In this document: positions 6,780-15,767 of the stretch, piece by piece
How the letters are laid out: the number at the start of each line of letters is the position of its first letter
Position numbering within the stretch: position 1 is the first letter of the stretch
From: a virus
DNA: 24,111 nt
Strand: one strand, 5' to 3'
Virus record (IMG/VR): IMGVR_UViG_3300025132_000294
Span: 1 to 24,111 of that record
The notes under the pieces: model-generated
Told to the model about the DNA's origin: nothing
Database searches by the model: none
What the model saw: the letters and a program-made list of their open reading frames with translations, nothing else
Position numbers and translations under genes: made by a program

Positions 6780-8222
6780 TTGAAATACGAATTCAAGACT
6801 GAACCGTTTGAACATCAACGCACTGCGTTGCTTCGCTCATGGAAAAAAGAGAAGTATGCACTGTTCATGGAGATGGGTACGGGGAAGTCGAAAGTCTTAA
6901 TTGATACTATTGGCATACTTTACGGTAAAGGAGCCATTAACGCAGCTGTTATTATAGCCCCTAAAGGAGTCTACAAGAACTGGGCTTCTAGGGAGATACC
7001 TACACACCTTCCTGACTACATAGAGCACCATATAGCCGTTTGGTCGCCTAATCCTCGTAAGAAGGAGAAAGAAGATCTAACCGCGTTGTTTGATGTAATG
7101 GATAAGCTGAAGATCCTGGTCATAAACGTAGAGGCGTTTAGCTCAAAGAAAGGAGTGACGTTCACTGAGAAGTTTATTTTCAGTCACTTAACAATGTTCG
7201 CGGTTGATGAATCAACGACAATTAAGAACCCGAAAGCCGCTAGAACTAAGGCGATCATAAAACTTAGTAAAGACGCTAAGTTCAGAAGAATACTAACAGG
7301 GTTTCCAATAACTCAATCACCACTAGACCTGTATAGCCAGACAGAGACCTTAGAGAGAAATCTGCTAGGGTTTAGTTCTTTCTATTCTTTTCAGAATCAT
7401 TACGGTGAGGTTGTTAATCGGTACTTCGGAGGAAGAACAGTGAAACAGGTTGTAGGGTTTAGAAACCTAGATGAACTAACCACGAAACTTGATAAGTTTT
7501 CTTTCAGAGTATTGAAGAAAGACTGCCTAGACTTACCTGATAAAGTCTATCAGCGTAGAGATGTAGAACTAACATCTGAACAGAAGAAGCTCTATAACGA
7601 GTTGAAAGAATACGCAATTACGATCCTAGAAGATCAGGAACAGATTTCTGTTACTAACATACTCACACAGTTATTAAGACTTCATCAGATAGTATGCGGC
7701 CACGTTAAAAGTGACGATGACAAAGACATCCCTATAGACAGTAACCGTATTGACTCAATGTTCGAAGTGATATCAGAGATGCAAGGCAAGGTGATAATCT
7801 GGGCGAACTATCGTCAAAACATTATAGAAATAGTAAACAGCTTACACGAAGTGTTTGGAACACAGGCTGTATCTTCTTATTTCGGAGATACTCATCCTGA
7901 TGAGCGTGAGCGTGTTATTAGAGATTTTCAAGACCCTGAATCCCCGTTACGGTTTTTCGTAGGAAACACACAAACAGGAGGGTATGGGATTACGTTGACC
8001 GAAGCTAAGAATGTAATTTATTACTCTAACAATTTTGATTTAGAGAAACGCTTACAATCTGAAGATAGAGCGCACCGTATTGGTCAGACTAATAAAGTAA
8101 CTTACGTTGATCTTGTGGCAAAAGATACGATAGACGAAAAGATTGTCGATGCCCTCAGAAATAAACTAGATCTTGCTCAGGAAGTTCTAGGAGATGATAA
8201 GTGGCAGGACTGGTTACGCTAG
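6780..8222 (+). CDS. SNF2-like superfamily 2 helicase/translocase
   Basis: This 480-residue SF2 ATPase has a Q-like EHQ motif near residue 11, Walker A MEMGTGKS (30-37), motif II DEST (143-146), motif III LTGFPI (172-177), an HELICc domain with KVIIWANYR (337-345), motif V QTGGYGITLTEA (398-409) and motif VI QSEDRAHRIGQ (426-436). The RAHRIGQ signature is diagnostic of the SNF2/RapA-type family. Such phage enzymes are usually annotated as helicases and act as dsDNA translocases in replication, repair or protein displacement. The start is TTG at 6780: AAAGGA lies about 10 bases upstream and the next ATG is already in Walker A. It is the only + strand gene here, with its own promoter, and its last 9 bases overlap the end of the converging gene. 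Confidence 0.92.
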   Translation: MKYEFKTEPFEHQRTALLRSWKKEKYALFMEMGTGKSKVLIDTIGILYGKGAINAAVIIAPKGVYKNWASREIPTHLPDYIEHHIAVWSPNPRKKEKEDLTALFDVMDKLKILVINVEAFSSKKGVTFTEKFIFSHLTMFAVDESTTIKNPKAARTKAIIKLSKDAKFRRILTGFPITQSPLDLYSQTETLERNLLGFSSFYSFQNHYGEVVNRYFGGRTVKQVVGFRNLDELTTKLDKFSFRVLKKDCLDLPDKVYQRRDVELTSEQKKLYNELKEYAITILEDQEQISVTNILTQLLRLHQIVCGHVKSDDDKDIPIDSNRIDSMFEVISEMQGKVIIWANYRQNIIEIVNSLHEVFGTQAVSSYFGDTHPDERERVIRDFQDPESPLRFFVGNTQTGGYGITLTEAKNVIYYSNNFDLEKRLQSEDRAHRIGQTNKVTYVDLVAKDTIDEKIVDALRNKLDLAQEVLGDDKWQDWLR

Positions 8223-8618
8223 TCCTTCTGCCATCTCCATTGCATCTAGTTGAGCTAACGCTGATTCTAATTCAGCTTTAGCAGCTGGGATAGACCCTGC
8301 AAGACTAACTGCAGCATCGGCTAATCCACTAGCTATTTCTATAGGAGCTTCTTCCATCATAGCTTCCTCAGGCATCATCCCTTCTTCGCCTGCAACAGCG
8401 TTTAACAGCTCATCTAAACGAGCGTTGTCCTCTGCTGGTGCAGGATCCATGGGCGCAGGTGAAGCCATTTGAGAACCGCCTCCCCCTGCAGGTGGGGGAG
8501 GAGGCATAGAGCCTACGGGGGGAGCATTCAAGGGAGTTGGGTTGCCGCCCATAGGCATAGGGGCCGTGGAAGCTCTGAGTTGATCTAATCGGTTTGGCTG
8601 TGGGTTAATAGGCATCAT
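8214..8618 (-). CDS. Pro/Gly/Ala-rich small protein, last gene of virion operon
   Basis: This 134-residue low-complexity protein has an N-terminal half rich in Pro, Met and Gly (PPPPPAGGGG near residues 38-47), followed by an acidic, Met/Ala-rich helical C-terminus (residues 65-134). It has no recognised domain, signal peptide or membrane segment. Two tandem ATG codons (8618 and 8615) follow AAGGA. It is the last gene of the long leftward virion operon and its stop overlaps the SNF2 gene stop tail-to-tail by 9 bases, so the two transcripts collide or read through into each other. It may be a minor virion or scaffold-like component, which is a guess based on position. The long Pro/Gly run is encoded by a G/C-rich inverted repeat at 8479-8501. 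Confidence 0.65.
   Translation of the reverse strand: MMPINPQPNRLDQLRASTAPMPMGGNPTPLNAPPVGSMPPPPPAGGGGSQMASPAPMDPAPAEDNARLDELLNAVAGEEGMMPEEAMMEEAPIEIASGLADAAVSLAGSIPAAKAELESALAQLDAMEMAEGLA
8479..8501. repeat. G/C-rich perfect inverted repeat inside coding sequence
   Basis: CCTCCCCC (8479-8486) and GGGGGAGG (8494-8501) form a perfect 8-bp stem with a 7-base loop. The repeat follows from Pro and Gly codon runs, and no T-tract follows on either strand, so an intrinsic terminator is not supported. It could still slow polymerase near the convergent gene ends. Confidence 0.4.
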
Positions 8619-8623
8619 AATAA

Positions 8624-10036
8624 TTACGTCCTTGGTTTATTCGGTCTAAAAGCGTTTTGAAAAGGTTGAACATTCGTATCGAAATTCGTGAGATCCATAA
8701 TCCCGTTAGATGAAACTTGTCCACCGTTAGCTCCTGTGTAGGAAGATCCACCAGTAAACGGATTAGAATACTGAGTTCCTAAAAGAGGTTGGTTTCGATT
8801 ACCGTACTCTTCTGCAGTAAACGGTGCATTATAGTCCGAATAACTTGGGGTAAATGTTTTTAAGTAAGTGCTAAATGGATCTTGTTCTTGTCCTTCTCTT
8901 TGACTCTGAATTAAATTAGCCATTGGACTACCTCCAGGAAGAAACGAAGCTCCAGAGCTAAACTGTGACGTAGATCCTGTTCGTGGACCAGTAGGAGCCG
9001 CACTAGCAAAATAAGTATTTAGATCATCTTTAGTTTGATCAATTTGATTTTGTACCGCGTCTGCTTCGTATTGAGAAGTTACGTCTTGGTATTGTTGTTC
9101 CAAGGTGCCTAGTTTACCTTGAAGTTCTTGAATCGTTTGATCGTAACCAGCTCCTTGCTCGTCTAAGTACCCTTGTAGCTGCTCAGGGGTTAAATAGTTC
9201 TGAAACAGACCTTCTAATCCTGAAATTTGTTCTTGTAACTGAGGTTGAGTTACAAACTGGCTCATATCTTGACCGCTCATCTGTTGAGAGATAAGCTCGT
9301 TTATTTGTTCTTCAGTCATTCCTGAAGCAGCAGCTATTTCTGCAACGTCTTCTTCAGCTACTGTTTCCCCAGTTTCAACAGCGGCAACTGCTTCGTTAAC
9401 TAATGCTGCGATTTCTTCTCTGGTTAATACACCTTGGCTAAACAGTTGAGCCATTTGTTCTTCAGAAAATTGAAACCCAGTATTCACAATATTAAGAACA
9501 TCGTCTCTTGTAAGACCTTCTGAATCAACCATTGCTTGGATTTCTTCTGCAGTAAGAGATCCTTCTTCTATTCTTTCTTGAATAGTTTGTGTTGGGCCAA
9601 GATCTTCTACGTCTGCTACTGGGGGTAGTTCTTCTCTAGGATCGTTAACATTTACATAAGGGTCTTGATCTCCCTGTAACCACTCTGCAGCCCCCTCTGT
9701 AGTAGGGAACATTCCGTATTGTTCTTGCCAATTATACAGATCACGTTTAAAAGCGTCCATGCCTTTCTTGCCTTGGGATGCGCCAAACTGATATTCAGGA
9801 TCGCTTCTTTTAGGTTTAGGCGGTATTGTTGCTCTGACTTCAGCTGCAGTTTGAGGTTGTTCCGTGGTAATTTTTTTATCTGGGGCATAACCAATAAGTT
9901 CTTGTAAATTCTCAGGAAGTTCAAAACCCCCCATACCTCCTCTAAACATCTTGCGAGGTTTAACGCTGCCCCCGTCTTGCATTTCTTCAGTTTGATTAAA
10001 ATCAGGTAACGGGGCTTCGAAAATTTCTATTCTCAT
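8624..10036 (-). CDS. Probable virion protein with DGGSV..RKMF.GG motif and helical repeats
   Basis: This 470-residue, Gln/Glu-rich protein carries DGGSVKPRKMFRGG near its N-terminus (residues 21-34). The same pattern is found in the protein encoded at 17490-18593. Residues about 160-250 hold degenerate helical repeats of the type LTxEEIxxLV (GSLTAEEIQAMV, GLTRDDVLNIV, FSEEQMAQLF, VLTREEIAALV, MTEEQINELI). A coiled-coil-like segment (about 296-342) and a Gly/Ser/Tyr/Asn-rich C-terminal tail follow. No catalytic motif is seen. The placement at the end of the virion operon suggests an accessory or internal structural protein, but I do not recognise the family. AGGTGA lies 8 bases before the ATG. 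Confidence 0.7.
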   Translation of the reverse strand: MRIEIFEAPLPDFNQTEEMQDGGSVKPRKMFRGGMGGFELPENLQELIGYAPDKKITTEQPQTAAEVRATIPPKPKRSDPEYQFGASQGKKGMDAFKRDLYNWQEQYGMFPTTEGAAEWLQGDQDPYVNVNDPREELPPVADVEDLGPTQTIQERIEEGSLTAEEIQAMVDSEGLTRDDVLNIVNTGFQFSEEQMAQLFSQGVLTREEIAALVNEAVAAVETGETVAEEDVAEIAAASGMTEEQINELISQQMSGQDMSQFVTQPQLQEQISGLEGLFQNYLTPEQLQGYLDEQGAGYDQTIQELQGKLGTLEQQYQDVTSQYEADAVQNQIDQTKDDLNTYFASAAPTGPRTGSTSQFSSGASFLPGGSPMANLIQSQREGQEQDPFSTYLKTFTPSYSDYNAPFTAEEYGNRNQPLLGTQYSNPFTGGSSYTGANGGQVSSNGIMDLTNFDTNVQPFQNAFRPNKPRT

Positions 10037-10047
10037 TTATAAATCAC

Positions 10048-13000
10048 CTATATCGACATGACTCTCGAATACAGGTCCATGATTCCTGTAGTCGGGCCTT
10101 CAATAGCTTTTAATGCTCTTTGTTCAGCAGTTTCTCTTTCTTCAGAACCTATGTTGACTCCTCGAGAAATAGCCAAAGCACTAAGAAACTTGAAAAACTC
10201 ACGACGACCCATTGAGCGATCTCGAGCCTCCAAGAGTTTATTTAATTTAGTTGGATCAGCTAGTATTTGTAGCAGATCACTTCTAGCTTTATCACGATAA
10301 CCCATCAGAAAAGCTGTTACTCTTCTGCCTGTTTGAGTTAAAGGAGGAATGAACATTCGAATCGCGAAACTTGTTTCTTCGAGAAAATCTTCAATAGTAC
10401 CTGTTGCGGCAGATCCTTGAGCAACTGGGCTTTTCGGGCCGCGACGAGTACCTCGGTCAAGCAGTTTTCCAAAAGCTCTTAAATCTTTAGCGTATTGATT
10501 GCCAACATCTTTACCTAGTAATTGGCTAAACAATGACCCTAAACGAGCTGTTCCTTGTGGTCCTGCTCTCAAACCCTGGTTTATAAAATTAATAAAACCA
10601 CTAACATCGAAGTTATCTGTTTGGAAAAGTCCTCCCTCGTCAAGCTGTTGTTTTTCAAAGTTATCACGCATAAAGTCTCTTACGAGCGCAGTTACATAAG
10701 GTTGAAGCTCAGGTGTTTCTTGTAAGACTTTATTGAACTCAGCAAGACTCATATCTGCTTTTCCGGCAAGTCTTGCACTTTTACCAGCAAGTAGAAAATC
10801 TTTAACGAAATCAGCTGGAGGCTTACCTAGTTCTTTCTCTAGTTGTGTCAAAGATTCGGTAACTTGAGCAATTTCAGCTAATGCTTGTTCTTGTACATTT
10901 TTAAATTCTTTTAATTTTAAAAAGTCAGCTTCAGGAAACAGAGCTTGTAGCTGCTCTTCATTTTTATCTAAAAACTTACTCCATGCTTTATTTTGCTCAG
11001 CTAAAGGTAATCCTCCCATAGACTTACGAATATTTTCAACGACCAGTTGTCTAAGGTTTCCTAGTCGTACAATAGAGTCAGGAGATTTATAAATCTGACC
11101 TAATAAGTCTTCTATTTGTTTAGGCGAAGCTGACAGTACAAAATCAGCTATTTGAGAGGGTTCTTTATCTACCAGCTCTCGAATAAATCTACGCTCAATA
11201 GACGTGTTTAATTTATAGAGATCCTCTTGAGCTTTCATTAGAGGCCCAGCTATTTCTTGAATTTTTTCTCTTAATGCATCTGGGGTCGGAGAATCTATAC
11301 CCCCAGCAGATAGTTCTTTTCGCGCTTGAAATGTAATCAAATCATCCATTTGCGCTTCGACAGCGTCTCTAAGACCCGTAGCGATTTGTCTAACCTCTCG
11401 GTCAGAACTAGTCATAAACAGGTTGTTCAAAGCGTGATACATACCGTTCAACTGCCCGAAAGTAAGATCAGCTTGTTTTAAGAATTGACCTTTTTCGTCT
11501 ACTCCAACTCCCATAAGCTGTTTAAGAATACTTACTCCGTCTCTCATGGGAATCATGCTTTTTATAACATCAGAAGCTTCAACTTCTCCTAATGTACGCA
11601 TTATTTTATCTTTGCTCTCACCACCCCCTAGAGCTTCCGTAAATTCCTTACGAATCAAAGCGGTAGAGTCTAGTTTTTTGTCGTATTTTAAATCCGCTAA
11701 ATTACTAACCTCAGCGTTTACTGCATCTTTAGCTGTTTGATACTGCTCATCGTATTGATATAAAAACTCAGGACTGTTTCTTTTATAGACCAGTCCACCT
11801 GACTCTACGTCTCTTGTAAAAGTTGACCCTAGTTCATCGACAGTAAGCATCGCTTCAGGATCTTGGTCAGGCAATACTGTTTCTAAATCGGTTTGTTCTT
11901 CTATTTCTCGTTGACGAAGTCTAGACGCTTCAGCAGCTCTTTCAGCATATTCTTCTTGTTGTCTACCGAGGTAGTCTCTAAAATCATTATAAGAAATACC
12001 CTCAAGTTCAGGAGCGTTTTCTGTTAATTCTTGCCAGAAATTCTCTGAAGCTTTTTCATTGTTATTAAGTATTGATTGGTATACTTCTCGACCTTTAGCA
12101 GTAGGAGACAGTTGAGCAAAAAGTTCTAGTTCTAATGCTTTAAAGAAATCATCTTGAGTAAGTTCTCCTGCAGGAGGTCTATAAAATGTTCCTGCTTCGT
12201 CAGCCACAGCTATTGCAGCTTTCTTAGTTCTTTCAGCTAACTCTCCTGAAGAAAACTCAGGGGTTTTGCCTTTCGTTGAGATTTTAGCTTGTAGTCTTGC
12301 TAGTATTTCATTAGGAATATTTGAACCTGTAACTGCTTTCCAACCTGTAGAAAGCGCACCTAAAACACCTCCTACTATAGCAGTGCCTGCCCCAGCCAGT
12401 GCCGCAGCTAATCCAGCATCTTCAAAAGCTCGTTCTATTGAAATATTGTTTAAACTCAGAAGTTCTTTTTGTTTCTCACTTACTGCGGCTTCTCGTTCAG
12501 CTTCTTCTAAAGAAGTATCAGCTTCTATTTTTTCAATTTGAGCAAGAATCGCATTTGCTTGTTCCTCATCTCTGAACAAAGTATTACCGTAAGCAAGCTG
12601 AAGGAATCGCCCCATTCCTGCAGACACCCCAGCAATGGTTGCGGTAGCTGCGCCTTTCTTTATCTTACCGCCAACAGTAGACTCTTTTCTTAGCAGCTCA
12701 CCGGCTTCTTTAACACTATCCTTTATAAGTTTTCTATAGCCTCCGTACAACCCCATCTCAACAAGAATAGGTGTTATCTCTTGACCTAGCATGGTCAGTG
12801 TTTCTTCGGTAAGCATTTCGTAACCGAACTGAGGTCTCAGAGCTACCCATTCCCCCTGTTCTCCTTCAGCTCCATCTTTTCTAGGAACACGAATCGCGAG
12901 ACCCATACTCTTGTCGTTAGGGTTAATGTATCTTAATTCTGCATCCGGATACTCGTTTCGTAAGAGTTTTTCAGCTTCGAAAGGAGTCATATTAACAGGA

Positions 13001-13572
13001 AAGAAAGACGCTTTTACTCTCCAAGGAGAATCTGCATCAATAGGGTCTGAACCTCTTAACCACTTTTGATAGAAAGAGCTGTCTCCTTCGAAAATACGAT
13101 CAGGATTAACCTGTGCGTCAATTAATTCCTGACGATCTTCTTGATTCATCAAAGACTCTGTAATCCCTGAATACTCTGTTACATCTTCTACAACAGGAAT
13201 TCTTGACAACCCCGAAAGTACAGGAATCGGAATTATTGGTCGTCGCGGTTGTGGATCAACAGGGTCAATAGAAGGAGGAACATTGACCTCACTAGGAGCG
13301 TACAACATTAGATATTGATTCATCGCGTTAGCGATTTCTTTATCTGTATCGTCTACTAGTTCTAAAGCTCTTTGATCCCCTGCTTCAGCCCGTTCTAATA
13401 AATACTCGGATTGTAAAAAACTATTAAGGCGCAAAGGATCATTACTTAGAATCTCGCCATAAGTATAGTCTGAATCCCCTGCTAGAGAATTAGTAACCTC
13501 TTCACTCCATTTATAAAAATCAGGAGTTTGTAGGTACTCATCTAACAGTTCTATATTAGATTGGGTTGCCAT
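10048..13572 (-). CDS. Large probable internal virion/ejection protein (1174 aa)
   Basis: This is the largest protein of the window, 1174 residues, mostly helical and charged. A small domain around residues 195-275 contains RYINPNDKSMGLAIRVP and ends in an EITPILVEMG segment. Two Ala/Gly-rich hydrophobic stretches at about 307-320 and 385-409 could insert into a membrane; they lie in a charged, coiled-coil context (335-375). A long Glu/Gln/Lys-rich helical region follows, and the C-terminus ends FKFLSALAISRGVNIG with a short tail. Size, helicity, amphipathic segments and position among virion genes resemble podoviral internal core/ejection proteins (T7 gp15/gp16 type), without a catalytic transglycosylase motif that I can see. 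The function is inferred. The start is coupled to the preceding gene, with no strong ribosome site. Confidence 0.7.
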   Translation of the reverse strand: MATQSNIELLDEYLQTPDFYKWSEEVTNSLAGDSDYTYGEILSNDPLRLNSFLQSEYLLERAEAGDQRALELVDDTDKEIANAMNQYLMLYAPSEVNVPPSIDPVDPQPRRPIIPIPVLSGLSRIPVVEDVTEYSGITESLMNQEDRQELIDAQVNPDRIFEGDSSFYQKWLRGSDPIDADSPWRVKASFFPVNMTPFEAEKLLRNEYPDAELRYINPNDKSMGLAIRVPRKDGAEGEQGEWVALRPQFGYEMLTEETLTMLGQEITPILVEMGLYGGYRKLIKDSVKEAGELLRKESTVGGKIKKGAATATIAGVSAGMGRFLQLAYGNTLFRDEEQANAILAQIEKIEADTSLEEAEREAAVSEKQKELLSLNNISIERAFEDAGLAAALAGAGTAIVGGVLGALSTGWKAVTGSNIPNEILARLQAKISTKGKTPEFSSGELAERTKKAAIAVADEAGTFYRPPAGELTQDDFFKALELELFAQLSPTAKGREVYQSILNNNEKASENFWQELTENAPELEGISYNDFRDYLGRQQEEYAERAAEASRLRQREIEEQTDLETVLPDQDPEAMLTVDELGSTFTRDVESGGLVYKRNSPEFLYQYDEQYQTAKDAVNAEVSNLADLKYDKKLDSTALIRKEFTEALGGGESKDKIMRTLGEVEASDVIKSMIPMRDGVSILKQLMGVGVDEKGQFLKQADLTFGQLNGMYHALNNLFMTSSDREVRQIATGLRDAVEAQMDDLITFQARKELSAGGIDSPTPDALREKIQEIAGPLMKAQEDLYKLNTSIERRFIRELVDKEPSQIADFVLSASPKQIEDLLGQIYKSPDSIVRLGNLRQLVVENIRKSMGGLPLAEQNKAWSKFLDKNEEQLQALFPEADFLKLKEFKNVQEQALAEIAQVTESLTQLEKELGKPPADFVKDFLLAGKSARLAGKADMSLAEFNKVLQETPELQPYVTALVRDFMRDNFEKQQLDEGGLFQTDNFDVSGFINFINQGLRAGPQGTARLGSLFSQLLGKDVGNQYAKDLRAFGKLLDRGTRRGPKSPVAQGSAATGTIEDFLEETSFAIRMFIPPLTQTGRRVTAFLMGYRDKARSDLLQILADPTKLNKLLEARDRSMGRREFFKFLSALAISRGVNIGSEERETAEQRALKAIEGPTTGIMDLYSRVMSI

Positions 13573-13574
13573 AG

Positions 13575-15767
13575 TTATGGTCTAATTCTCAATGGTCTGC
13601 GATTAGTAGGACGAGTTAACCTTCCTCTGCCTGTAGGAATTTCTCCTGGTCCTTCAAGATTTATATCGTCTTCACTGATACCGTAATATTCGAAAAAGCC
13701 ATTGTATTTCTTGCCTTTCGGCCCAGTTATTTCACTTCGCAGGTATTTATTGTACAACTGCTCATATTCCCCTAGTCGCTCTAATATAGGAACATAGCGA
13801 TATCGTTGATTTTTTTCATCGTAAGTAAAATCGGGGTAAGCTCCACCTCGACTTACCATCGAGATTCTTTGCTGTACTCTATCTGCCGCTGCTCGTTTTT
13901 CTTCTGCAGTTTTCTGAGGATCGCTTAACGTATTGAGGTCTGCAGCATCGACGCCAAAAGTCCCTATTAGTTCATTATTCGTTTCTCTAATACCTATTTC
14001 ATCATGAACTCGAGCGTTGTTAGAAAGTTTTCTAAACTCCCCTGAATCGAATGTTTGAAAGCGTCCTTTTACAAAGTTGGCGATTTTCTTTCCTACTGCT
14101 CTAGCATTTTGTTGACCAAAACCTACTTGCTCTAGGAAGTTTGCAACGTCCTTATCTGAAAGGGATGTACCTGTTTGGCCATCTGCAGCAGCAGCAGCAT
14201 AGGCTAGTCGTAATTGTCCTGCCGCTAACATTCCTCGGTCTTCAAGAATACTTTGAAACTCATCGCTTTCTAAATCTAAAGAAGTGAAATCGTTACTATA
14301 GCCTTGGTCTATTGAATTTGTCTGCACTTCTTTTAATGCTGTAGTAAGTGTAGCTCTAGCAGCTGCTTTATCTTGTGCGCTTGCTGAAGAACTAGTCATT
14401 ACTGTGTTATAATCGTTACTAGCGATCAATAACTTATTCATACTTACTGCTGCTTGCGCACTGCCTGCTTGGTCATAAATAATATCGCCTACTGACTTAC
14501 CGCTTCGTTCAAACAGGTTATATAGCGCATTGATGTTTTTACCAACCGTATCCAGTGTTCCTGCAATCGCACCAGCGTCTGCTAATAACTCTGGGTTTGT
14601 TTCACCCTGTATAGTGATAGGTAGGAGATCAGCTGCAATGTTCGCTACTTCCATAGTAGCTATTTCTCGGTCTCTACGACCATCGAATCTTTTTACAAGT
14701 TGTGGATCGCCTTTTTCACGTGAGTCTAGATCAGCTAGTTCTTGATCATAGGGAACCCAGTTATCGTTATAGTCACTAGCCAAAGAAGCCGCAGATCGTT
14801 TTTTTCTTTTACCATCGCGGTTACGAGGGTCTAATAACATTACTCGTGAATCACGGCCTTGAGGAGTTTGCATAAACTGTACAGTTCCGTAAGCAATATC
14901 TCCATTAGTCGTGTTGTAAAGTTTTACATCTTTTGGTTTTCCAGGATCGTTATCGTCTAAGGTTAACGACTCACGAACAAAGTATTGACCTTTAGGAACA
15001 GGTGTTCGTTTACCGTTAGAATCTAATATGAAATCAACTTGCGGGTTGCCCGCACTAAGAACATAGCGAGTGGTTTTATCAGGAGAAATTAAAACAGTTC
15101 GTTTTACAGGGGAAAACGATCCATCTTTCATAAGCTCTGCGCTATAACTAACTTTACGGTCAAAATCACCTATATCGGCAAGTTTTTTACCACGTTCAGT
15201 TTGACGATCAAGATAGGCTTCTAATCGAGCTTCGTCTAAAGCTCCTCTAACTTTTCTACCCGCACCCGCTGTAGAAATAAATTCAGCAACTCCACCTTCT
15301 CCTTCATCGTCTAAAAATGCAGCAGGAGCATAAGTAAGAGCTTCGGTTAAGGCTTTGCCTAACAGAGTTTTTTGTCTGGGAACATCTCCTGCTGGAAGTG
15401 CTGAATCAACCAACTCTCTTCGTCTTTTGGCTTCCTCTAAAAAAGGATCTACTCCTGCTTTAGACTCTTCTAGTCCTAGTGTAGGCTTTTTAACTCCTAA
15501 CTCTTCAAGAGTTTTTTGATCTTTTTGATACAGAAGATTTTCTAATCCAGGAAGACTTCCTAATCCTTTTACTGCAGCTTCCCCGAGTAACGGGGAAATA
15601 GCACCTAATAAGGCTCCCTGTAACGCTTTCTTAGGCTCTTTTTGCGGGGTAGTGCGGAGTGCTGGGGTAGGAGCGAACTGCATCCCTCTTACGGGCGTTA
15701 CTTTAGGCGTCTGAACAAGATCCGCGAGTCCTCCCCCGCCGATATTAAAACCGAAATTCGTAGCCAC
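13575..15767 (-). CDS. Large probable internal virion protein (730 aa), GTG start
   Basis: This 730-residue soluble protein has a Gly-rich start (MATNFGFNIGGGG) and a hydrophobic Ala/Leu/Gly stretch ALLGAISPLLGEAAVKGLG (about 52-70). A beta-rich middle (about 205-310) and a helical Ala/Asp-rich second half follow. The C-terminus reads PTGRGRLTRPTNRRPLRIRP, very rich in Arg and likely to bind nucleic acid. No known domain is recognised. The start codon is GTG at 15767, overlapping the previous stop as TAGTG, with GAGGA eight bases upstream. With its two neighbours it forms a trio of large, low-Cys proteins between the tail-hub gene and the operon end, the place where podoviruses keep their ejection proteins. 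Virion function is therefore likely but unproven. Confidence 0.68.
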   Translation of the reverse strand: MATNFGFNIGGGGLADLVQTPKVTPVRGMQFAPTPALRTTPQKEPKKALQGALLGAISPLLGEAAVKGLGSLPGLENLLYQKDQKTLEELGVKKPTLGLEESKAGVDPFLEEAKRRRELVDSALPAGDVPRQKTLLGKALTEALTYAPAAFLDDEGEGGVAEFISTAGAGRKVRGALDEARLEAYLDRQTERGKKLADIGDFDRKVSYSAELMKDGSFSPVKRTVLISPDKTTRYVLSAGNPQVDFILDSNGKRTPVPKGQYFVRESLTLDDNDPGKPKDVKLYNTTNGDIAYGTVQFMQTPQGRDSRVMLLDPRNRDGKRKKRSAASLASDYNDNWVPYDQELADLDSREKGDPQLVKRFDGRRDREIATMEVANIAADLLPITIQGETNPELLADAGAIAGTLDTVGKNINALYNLFERSGKSVGDIIYDQAGSAQAAVSMNKLLIASNDYNTVMTSSSASAQDKAAARATLTTALKEVQTNSIDQGYSNDFTSLDLESDEFQSILEDRGMLAAGQLRLAYAAAAADGQTGTSLSDKDVANFLEQVGFGQQNARAVGKKIANFVKGRFQTFDSGEFRKLSNNARVHDEIGIRETNNELIGTFGVDAADLNTLSDPQKTAEEKRAAADRVQQRISMVSRGGAYPDFTYDEKNQRYRYVPILERLGEYEQLYNKYLRSEITGPKGKKYNGFFEYYGISEDDINLEGPGEIPTGRGRLTRPTNRRPLRIRP

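Noticed and set aside
8479-8501. Intrinsic terminator between convergent genes
   Set aside because: A perfect stem exists but no T-run follows on either strand, and it is explained by Pro/Gly codons.
10058-12541. Several + strand open frames (10058-10300, 10499-10699, 11546-11740, 12266-12541)
   Set aside because: Antisense to the 1174-residue protein; they arise from its codon bias and are not preceded by promoters or ribosome sites.
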